In this document: piece after piece, positions 56,405 to 64,000 of the stretch
Layout of the letters: the number at the start of each line of letters is the position of its first letter
Position numbering within the stretch: the stretch's first letter is position 1
Assembly (NCBI RefSeq): GCF_000276665.1
Contig: NW_004955417.1
Span: 27,569,479-27,633,478 of the forward strand
Length of the DNA: 64,000 nucleotides
DNA from: Chinchilla lanigera
Taxonomy: Eukaryota; Chordata; Mammalia; Rodentia; Chinchillidae
Direction of reading: 5' to 3'
Notes under the pieces: model-generated
The model's database searches: none
Told to the model about the DNA's origin: nothing
Seen by the model: the letters and a program-made list of their open reading frames with translations, nothing else
Position numbers and translations under genes: made by a program

Positions 56405-56795
56405 AAGAATGACTGTGAAAAAAATGGAAACATCGTGTCTTTCCATTGCTTGGATAAAACATACACAACTTAAAGAAGGAAATTTTATTTTGGCTCATAA
56501 GTTTGTTTTAGCTCATGGTTTCAGAGGTTTGGCCATGGGCTGCTGGCTCCAAGGCAGAAATGGCAGGGGGAGGAAAGCTCTTCGCCTCATGACAGCCTGG
56601 AGGGAGAAAGGGAAGGAGCCAGAGAAAAGATACACCCTTCAGAGGTGTGCCCCCAGTGACCTACTTCCTCCGACCAGGCCCCGCCTCCTAGTAGCACCTT
56701 CAGGGATGCACGCCTCAGGAGCAGCCAGGTGAATAAACCACCTTCGAAAAGCCCCTCCTCTGAACACAGCCTTCCCAGACATTTTTTATTCAAAT
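56405..56795 (-). mobile_element. MaLR-type LTR, antisense
   Basis: 'attttattttggctcataag', 'gctcatggtttcagaggttt', 'gctgctggctccaaggcaga', 'ctacttcctccgaccaggcc' and 'ccccgcctcctagtagcacc' follow a reverse MaLR LTR; similar to the copy at 42,689 (shared 'ctggctccaaggcag'). Confidence 0.75.
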
Positions 56796-56809
56796 TATAA
56801 TAGAATCTT

Positions 56810-56910
56810 TTTTTTTTTTTTTTTTTTTTTTTTTGCAGTACCAGGGATTGAACTCAGGACCTTGTGCTTGCCAGGCAGGCACTTGTGTCACTGAGCTATA
56901 TCTCCAGCCC
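56810..56910 (-). mobile_element. Young ID-like SINE with target-site duplication
   Basis: Long T tail, 'gcagtaccagggattgaact', 'gtgcttgccaggcaggcact', 'gagctatatctccagccc'. Direct repeat ttataatagaatctt (56,795) and ttataatagtatctt (56,911). Confidence 0.94.
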
Positions 56911-56925
56911 TTATAATAGTATCTT

Positions 56926-58019
56926 TGAGAATGACCATTCTTAGATTGTTAGGTACATGGACAGTGGAAAAAAAGGAGAGTGGTAGAAGATAAAACTAGT
57001 TGGTTTTGGTCTATTGTAATGAATCTTGTATGCTGGACTGGTACTCAACTCATGTGCGGTACAGAGATTGTACTTTTTAAAATATAGAATCACTTTCATG
57101 CAGATTGATAAATCTTACTGAGAGAAGAAGTTACCTAGTACTTTTGCCCAGCATTGTCTGTGGAGGTAGGTTATGGGACCTAGTAACCTGATTGGTGTGG
57201 ATTCATGTGGTCCTTGGAAGGCATATTGTGGCCTGACTGTCAGTGCCTGCCTGGTCACGCAGTGTCCTGTTGTTGGAGATAACAGAACAGGTTTCAGTGC
57301 AGGTGGTTTTGTGGCGTTTGCATTTTTTGGGGTGTTATCTTGAGGTACAAGCATTTCTGGCCCTGTAGGAGACACTGGCATCTAATCTAGGCATTTATGT
57401 GATCATGACTGCCTGGGTACTTTATAGTGACAGCAAAGTGCTGGGTGCCAGGCTCCTAATAACATCACTTCAAATGAGGGTGATATCAGGAAAAGCTTGA
57501 TATGGTTTTAAATATCAAAACATGACCCTAATAATGAGGTTAATTTAACACTTTCTAAAACTCAACAAGTGGTTTGCAAATTATTAGAATGTTTGTATAA
57601 ATACTTCATGCTGTCATTCTTGTTAATGGTAAATGCATATCTGTATATTTACATCTACAGTTTTTCTGAAAAAAGATTTATTTTTAATTTATATATTGAT
57701 TTGTATATTTTATGTATTACTGTATCAGCTGTTAAATTTTTAGAATCTCACCCGCTTGTAAGCTATGTTAAAAATTTGGATTTATCTCATTGGCACATTT
57801 GATCTTCAATGAAAGATGAAATAAGAATAGAAGTTTTTGAAATAAGGGCCTGTTATAATACATCAATAAAGTCTATTGATTTAGTATCAGAAAGCCTCAC
57901 TAGAATGAGAGTTTTTCCAGTGTATTTCTACAGGTAGCCTTCTGGGGCCTGTGTCTCTATTCTGGGCTTGTCCTCTGAATTTGTTGTAGAGTATCTTCTT
58001 AAAATAAAATTTAAATCAT
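56926..58019. other. AT-rich unique DNA
   Basis: Nothing recognised. Confidence 0.4.
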
Positions 58020-58200
58020 TCATTCTGTGGCTTAGTGATCTTTCTGTCAGTTTGAATAAAATTCAGTCACCTTAATTTTGCATACAAGGTCTTTCACCAG
58101 CTCTCCTCAACCTGTCTTTTCAGCTTCATCTTCCACTTCTTCCTTTTGTACACCTTTCCTTTTCACTATAATAAAATTGTCACTGCATCTGGAGCATTGA
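58020..58200 (+). mobile_element. L2 LINE 3'-region fragment
   Basis: 'aataaaattcagtcacctta', 'acaaggtctttcaccagctc', 'tcttttcagcttcatcttcc' match the L2 stretch after the aaagtccaaactcc position. Confidence 0.55.
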
Positions 58201-58825
58201 AGGAGGGAAGGGGATCCTCTCATGAGGAGGTTATATATGGAATAAAAATTCCATAATTTATATCTATATCTGTATCCTTCAATAGTTGGGATTGAGACCA
58301 GAGTAGTACTTCTTTCATTTAAAAAATTACATTAAAATCACCTTTGGAAGCAACTCAGATACTGTTAAGGACAGAAAACTCTCATTACTCATTTTCTTCA
58401 GCTTCAACACAAAATCTTATGGAATTGTTTTGGAACACATGCTTCCAATCTGCCACCAGATTTTGCAGCAGGAATTTATATAACTGTGCCATAGCTCAAA
58501 CTGTCTCACAATTTACCATATGTTTCAGTATTTCCATGTTTTCAAACACTGCCTTCTCTTTCCCACCCATTCTAGTTTACATTTCTCAGCTTTGTCCTAG
58601 CTCTTACCCTAGAGTTCGCATTAATTTCTCTGATTCTTGGATAATCCCAGTTAAAGCTTTCTAGTTTAGAATTAGTTCTTTACTGATTCTCTTTCTTGGA
58701 CCCCTTTACAATGCTGGCATAAACAGAGCTTAAACTGCAGTTTAGAACTCTTGATTCTTGGTCTAGGTTCTGTACTCCAATCTCAGTATGTATTTTTAGG
58801 GACTTGTTACATGTCTTTTTAAATT
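58201..58825. other. AT-rich unique DNA
   Basis: A plus frame at 58,344-58,664 is open for 106 codons but matches nothing known. Confidence 0.35.
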
Positions 58826-58908
58826 TAATTTTTTTTTTTTTTGAGCTGGGTATAGAACTTCATACATGCTAGGCCCTTGCTCTACCATTGAGCTACTCCT
58901 CCAGCCCT
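58826..58908 (-). mobile_element. Old ID-like SINE
   Basis: T tail, 'gagctgggtatagaacttca', 'tacatgctaggcccttgctc', 'taccattgagctactcctcc'. No GGTACC; an older ID type than the young copies. Confidence 0.78.
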
Positions 58909-59037
58909 AAGTTTACTAGAGCTAGAAACACTTACTGTTTAGAGTCAGCCTGGTTCCTGTAACAATATACAATAGCAATTGCAGTCAAAAGTCTTCTCTT
59001 ACATAATGTTTTCATCAGGCTATAACTTAGTGATTTC

Positions 59038-59215
59038 TTTTTTTCTTTTTTGGTTTGGTGTTTTGAGACAGGGTCTTATGCTATGTAGTTCAGGCTGGGC
59101 ATGACCTCACTCAGTAGTCCAGGCTTTCCTTGAACTTGTGATGATCCTCCTGCCTCAGTCTCCCAAGTTCTGGGATTACAGGTGAGTGGAATAAAACATA
59201 CCAGGCTCCACCCCT
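59038..59215 (-). mobile_element. B1 SINE with internal duplication, antisense
   Basis: 'gttttgagacagggtcttat', 'tagttcaggctgggcatgac', second unit 'tagtccaggctttccttgaa', 'tctgggattacaggtgagtg'. The doubled CAGGCT unit mirrors the sense-strand duplication. Confidence 0.82.
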
Positions 59216-59391
59216 GGCTGAGCTTACAGAAATTTCTGTATTGCAATTCTGATGAGTTAAGATAGCTTTATGCAGGTAGCTGGATCTTTATGACTGCAAA
59301 TACTGGCTTTCTGTGTATTTTTCTCCTAAAGTAGTTTTCCTTAGTTGGTTTCAGAGGTGCGGAACAGTGTGTGTAAGAAAGGAAAGGAAAG

Positions 59392-59560
59392 GCTTTGGCC
59401 TTTGTGCACTCTGGGTTGTATATTACTTTGCCAGTTACTAGCTGTGTGACCTTAAGGAAGTCACTTAATTTCTTGGACTCTGTCTCTTATCCACAAATTG
59501 AGGACAACAGTAATGCTTGTGTCACAGGGTTGGGATGAGAGGCAAATGTAACGCAACTGG
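59392..59560 (+). mobile_element. MIR SINE
   Basis: 'gccagttactagctgtgtga', 'ccttaaggaagtcacttaat', 'gtgtcacagggttgggatga' are a clear MIR core and 3' half. Confidence 0.82.
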
Positions 59561-60183
59561 CACCTTGAACACTCACGGTTCACATCACTGGGAAAAACAC
59601 TGGTGCTGTGCACGTTAGCCTATGTGCTCCCCTGCCATTCTTGCATTCTTTCTCCACGTGAAGTGAGATCCGTTTGCTTCTCTGAAGGTCAGCCTTGAGG
59701 GCTAGAAGATGAGACTGGAGGGAGAGGAAGCAAGAACACACAGGTGAAGCTCATCTGGAGTTTGTCCTTGAACATTCTGTTCACTAAAGGGCTTTTGAGA
59801 TTGTTGATAAGAGCAAATTGATCTCTTGAGGCTAAAGGGTGTTTTTATTTTTTATTAAGATTCTTTTATGAGCAACATGCTGAAAATAGTCAAGTAGAAT
59901 CTCATCTTTGCTCTGTATCCACTATTAGCAACTTGACACTTGTGTTTTCAAAGTCTTCATTACTATTTAAAAACAGTTGTAATTAAACATTGTTTTAAAG
60001 TTCTGCAGTTTACCCTAGTCTGTGTTCTGATTTGGACTTATGCAGTTTACTCAGTGTAAATATTTCAAGTCTGTTCATTAACTTGATCAGACTACTGTAG
60101 TAGTACTCTTAAATTTACTGTGGTAGTGTTCTTAAATTTATATTATTTTAGTAATATTCTTTCTGTAGTAGTATTTTTGAATA
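59561..60183. other. Unique DNA
   Basis: Short repeated motif 'agtagtattct/tagtgttctt' at 60,095-60,200; nothing else recognised. Confidence 0.4.
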
Positions 60184-60199
60184 CTGTAGTAGTATTCTT

Positions 60200-60297
60200 T
60201 TTTTTTTTTTTTTTTTTTTTTGCAGTACCGGGGATCGAACTCACAACCTTGCATTTACCAGGCAGGCACTTATGCCACTGATCTATATCTCCAGCAC
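60200..60297 (-). mobile_element. Young ID-like SINE with target-site duplication
   Basis: Long T tail, 'gcagtaccggggatcgaact', 'ttgcatttaccaggcaggca', 'ctgatctatatctccagcac'. Direct repeat ctgtagtagtattctt (60,184) and ctgcagtactattctt (60,298), two mismatches. Confidence 0.92.
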
Positions 60298-60313
60298 CTG
60301 CAGTACTATTCTT

Positions 60314-60827
60314 AAACTTATATTAATTTTCTTCCGACTGTTCTAGATATTGAAATCACCATCTTTGAAATACTTTTACTTAAAAGTCTGATTATATAGA
60401 AATAGAAAATTCACAGACTATTCATTTTATCTTAACTTATATTATGAAAACTGTCTAGTAACAGTAGATACTTTATAAAATGAAGCAATTCTTTATAATC
60501 TAATCACTGTGTAGAACTGTTCACTTTTACATCTTACCTTATAATTTTAAATCTATATGCATAATATGTTTTACATAGATGCAATTATGGTGAATGTAGT
60601 TTTATTTACTTATTTATTTATTTTTAAAGACAAAAAACAATAAAAATGAAACAATTTCAAAACAAGATGATAGGAAATTAATAATAGTTATTATATTGCA
60701 TATTGTTATCTATAAGGTAGTTGCTCAGATTACCAGATATAGGCATGTAAGATTGATCAAACAATATAAACACTAACTGTTCCTTTCAATGAATGAATAG
60801 AAATTAGAAGTACAACTGTCTTAGTTA
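60314..60827. other. AT-rich unique DNA
   Basis: (TTTA)n at 60,601-60,625; nothing else recognised. Confidence 0.4.
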
Positions 60828-60928
60828 ATAATACATATGTATTCATATATATATACATTCATATATGTATACACATATATATGTATATATAGGAATATAT
60901 ACATATATATGAATATACATATATATTC
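60828..60928. repeat. Palindromic (ATATAC)-type microsatellite
   Basis: Alternating A/T with C/G interruptions ('catatatatatacattcata', 'gaatatacatatatattcct'). Largely self-complementary, so able to form hairpins or a cruciform. An open frame across it is a repeat artefact. Confidence 0.9.
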
Positions 60929-61494
60929 CTTCCTTCTTTTCCTTTCCCCCATCCCAGTTATTCTTTCCTTTTTGAGCAGTTTCTTTCCCCTTCACAATGT
61001 CTGTTGTACCTTTTGGAACTTGCTCTCTTTCAGTTTCTTATACTAGGGAGACAGTACGATGTTTACACATGTGAGTCTGATTTATTGGTGAATGTGGCTG
61101 TACATTCTGCTTAATGATTTATTAATGTTTATTTAATAGAGTGAAAGTGTTTTTCCCATGAATATGTTTTCCTAACCAGTGCCTGCCAACATGACAGGCC
61201 TTTTCATTTAAATAGTTTCCATCATTCTGTATTATAGTACTCACAGGAAATTGCACTGCAAATAAAAAATGCTCAACATTCCATTGTTTATTTATTGCTT
61301 TTTTTTTTTTTTTGCCTCATCTTTGCCCTGCTATCAAGCCAAATATGGGACATAGCCCTATTTCCTAGATTCTAAAATTTTACTCATGTTGGGCAACTGT
61401 GTTATAGTATTTCTCTAGGGATTTGGGGATAATAATGATTAAGTTTCTACACACAGTGGCTAATTCAAAATTGAATTAGATTTTCCTGTCCATA
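60929..61494. other. Unique DNA
   Basis: Pyrimidine-rich at 60,929-60,975; T-run at 61,299-61,313. Nothing recognised. Confidence 0.4.
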
Positions 61495-61572
61495 TGCAAA
61501 CCCCTACCCATGCCTACATACTGAGGACTGAACCAAGAAAGTGCTCTACCACTGAGCTACATGCCCAGCCCT
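61495..61572 (-). mobile_element. Old ID-like SINE remnant
   Basis: 'catactgaggactgaaccaa', 'agtgctctaccactgagcta', 'catgcccagccc'. Truncated, no GGTACC. Confidence 0.75.
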
Positions 61573-62742
61573 AACTTTCCTGTTCTTAAAAAAATTTCTG
61601 AGCATTTCTGTCTACTTCTGGATGTGTTATTAGATTCCACTTCTTGCCCTGCCTCTCTTCTCTTTTCCTTCTCTCTCCTCTCACATTTCTGTTAGTGTTT
61701 GTACATATCTGGTAGTTTTTCTTTCAATCATTCCCCTTTGGTGTCCCCTTCAACACAGAAGTAGCTTATCAAAGTATTTTCCTAAAGAAATGAAGTTTCT
61801 TCTGGAAGAGAAATCTTTAATATCACTTGGTGAAGTTATTTTCCTCCAATCTGCCTTATTGGTTTTTGTATAAATTATTATTCATTTGAATTTGGTTGGT
61901 CTTGAGGGCACTTTTTCAGACATCTGTTCACTTATACCTGAATAATTAAGATTTGGATAAGAATTTTATTCCATCTACTTAGAAAAAAAGTGAAAGAGTA
62001 CTGGATTGACATTATAATTCAACTTTAATATATTTTTCTTAAGTTTATATGGAATAGAGTAATTCCTTGATTAATAGATATAGCTCTGAGGATATAGCTC
62101 CTTTGTACTATCCTCAGTAAAATAGAAAAAAACTTTAATTATGTGAAACAGTTATGATTCTTATGTTTCTAAGTTAATATTACAGTGACAGAGCAGTTTT
62201 TGTTTATCTGCACAAGTTTGATGATAAAGACAGCTGGCCCAAGTACAACTGTGAACTTAGTAGAACCCATAGTGTTCTTCCTAGTTTTCCCCTTTCAGTA
62301 CTTACAGGTGACTTTCCCTTTGGCTATCTACTTCTCTCTCATTTTAAATCTCTGCTCAATTGCTAGTACATTAGAAAAAGAATAATCACTTAATTGTGTT
62401 CCAAATGACAAGTAATAATACAGTAACCTTGTATTTTTAATGAACTTTGAAAAGATTTTGACTTAAATTTAAGCTGGTTATTGATAACATATTTTTGTGA
62501 AGGCTGAGGGCAGGACTTTTGTGTGATGTATTGCTCTATTCCTCTTTGAGCTTGCTAGCATAATATCTGACCAATTAATGATGAAATTGAAGACACATTA
62601 TTTAAATAGTTTGGAGATACTGATAGATGAAACAAAGGCCTACAATGACAAGGAATTTTAGAATTCTATTAAAAATATTTTAAAAGCTGACCTTGAATAT
62701 AAGCCAGAATTAATCATCCTGGTGTGACCAGGAATAAGGAGG
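61573..62742. other. AT-rich unique DNA
   Basis: Nothing recognised. Confidence 0.4.
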
Positions 62743-62806
62743 GCGTGTGTGCGTGTGTGCGTGTGTGTGTGTGAGAGAGAGAGAGACAGAGAGAGAGAGG
62801 GAGGGA
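62743..62806. repeat. (GT)n-(GA)n compound microsatellite
   Basis: 'gtgtgtgcgtgtgtgcgtgt' then a GAGA run ending 'gggagggagg'. Compare 56,340-56,382, the same TG-then-GA order. Confidence 0.92.
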
Positions 62807-63061
62807 GGTAGTTTACTCTTTACCACAGAGAAGATAAAGTGGATGTCTTGTCTCAAGTTCCCATTCTTTGTTTCAGCTGGGAAACTACATATCCCATCCT
62901 TTAGTTGTGGGTTGAGCATTGGTTTTCTTGCCACTTATTATTTGGCTAGGAAAAATGTCATTAACTTTGGTCTAGACACTGCTTTCACTATGTTGGAGGA
63001 AGAAGTGGGTCAGGAGACAGGAAAGAGGTGTGGAGCAGAAATGCAGAGGACTGAAGGTGAT

Positions 63062-63063
<2 letters not shown>
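62807..63063. other. Unique DNA between two microsatellites
   Basis: An open frame spans both repeats and this interval (62,747-63,181). It is explained by repeat translation at its ends and is not called a gene. Confidence 0.4.

Positions 63064-63064
<1 letters not shown>

Positions 63065-63110
<46 letters not shown>
63065..63110. repeat. (TG)n microsatellite
   Basis: About 23 uninterrupted TG units, the longest pure dinucleotide run in the window. Confidence 0.95.
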
Positions 63111-63113
<3 letters not shown>

Positions 63114-64000
63114 AGTTAGAATTGAGTCATTCTGTGGCCATTATTTTCCTCACGTCTGTCTTCAGTAAGGAAAGTACATAAGTTGAGGATGGCACAGTAG
63201 GTAGGGGATAGATTAGAAGGGATTTATATAGAACGTTAGAAGACTTTGCTCTTATTTAAGGGGAGCAAGTGGAGAGGTATTGTGTGGGGGAGAAGCAGTA
63301 GTGGAGTATTTCTGAGTAGGGCAAGACAGGCAGATTTCTGGCTCAAACAACAGTTCATTTTTGAACAAATTGTGAAGTTTGGGTTGTGATCCATGTAAGT
63401 AGATATTTTTTCAACTTTTCAAATGAATTAATATATCTTGACATTGTCTTACTGGCATCTCCTAAAACGTTTCTTTTATTGTTCGTGGGATAGGGCTGAT
63501 ATGTTGAAATAATGTATAGAATATAACCTAAAGACATAAAGTATAATTTTTGTTTTCATAAAAAACGTTACTTGCCTTAAGTCTTGAGGGCTACGGTGAT
63601 TTTGGAACTTGAGTAGTCCATTGTGGTAGTGTTTGCAGACAATGTTTTCTCGATATTAATAATTGTAATCATAATAAAGTTGAATTTTATTGTGATAGTT
63701 ACAGTTTTGGAGAGAATTGTTTTGTACTTGAACTGCTTATTATTTAAATGAAAATGCTACAACTTCTTTTGCTCCTGTCTTACAAATAAATGATATAAAT
63801 ATCACTGGTATACTTAAGAAATAGGCTGAGAAAAAAATAAAGCAATTGAAGAGAGTACACAGTATTGAAGTGGATGAGTAAAAGTGAGGAAGAGAGGACA
63901 AGAAACACAAAATGCTGAAATAGAAGTTTATGCCACTGAAAGTTGTATAATTAGGAAAAGAAGAACCATACTAAATATTTTAAACAAAGAAACTTTAATA
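63111..64000. other. AT-rich DNA to window end
   Basis: 63,170-63,310 is faintly L2-antisense-like ('agaagactttgctcttattt'). Nothing else recognised. Confidence 0.35.

Noticed and set aside
62747..63181. 144-codon plus frame
   Set aside because: Begins and ends in GT/GA microsatellites (CVCACVCV and VCVCVCVC residues); low-complexity artefact.
1..64000. A complete previously undescribed gene system
   Set aside because: No cluster of conserved frames exists; the window is rodent intergenic and intronic DNA around one gapped CpG island. The novel aspects are confined to the repeat and promoter observations listed.

Overview
This window is mammalian nuclear DNA from a rodent. It is dominated by interspersed repeats, has no long open frame outside repeats, and its short open frames look like chance or repeat-derived frames. 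The rodent call rests on many B1 copies carrying the internal 29-bp duplication, B1 fused to an ID (tRNA-like) half, and a large, young family of ID-like SINEs with intact A and B boxes, a GGTACC just after the tRNA-like part, A-rich tails and long target-site duplications. The 29-bp B1 duplication belongs to the mouse-related clade. The combination with a young GGTACC-type ID family makes me favour a castorimorph (beaver or kangaroo-rat type), but this is inference and the species is not proven.

Layout. About 1-37 kb is moderately GC-rich, with GC-rich pockets near 0.5-1.3, 2.5-2.8, 8.1-8.7 and 13.3-13.6 kb. It holds MaLR-type LTR pieces, B1 and B1-ID SINEs, ID-like SINEs, MIR and L2 relics, and L1 3' fragments, separated by unique DNA. 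A short interstitial telomere-like tract sits at 25.1 kb. About 37.4-38.8 kb is a strong CpG island broken by a 790-base run of N (37,684-38,473). About 38.9-64 kb is AT-rich and CpG-poor, with more SINEs (mostly in minus orientation), a nested LTR inside a B1-ID SINE at 42.6-43.3 kb, a GC-rich minisatellite-bearing island at 50.8-51.5 kb, and several microsatellites.

Genes. The only well-supported gene-related feature is the CpG island. It has a good splice donor pointing right (after 38,610) and another pointing left (minus strand, after 37,429). It could be a bidirectional promoter with the first exons partly hidden in the gap. The right-hand AT-rich 25 kb would then be the start of a long first intron, and the left side might be the body of a minus-strand gene or lncRNA. 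I could not identify either gene. Two weak candidate coding exons (20,124-20,273 minus; 24,954-25,098 plus) are listed with low confidence.

I found no rRNA, functional tRNA, CRISPR, bacterial-type operon or intact viral gene. Repeat names come from memory of consensus sequences, without a database search, so sub-family labels are approximate.
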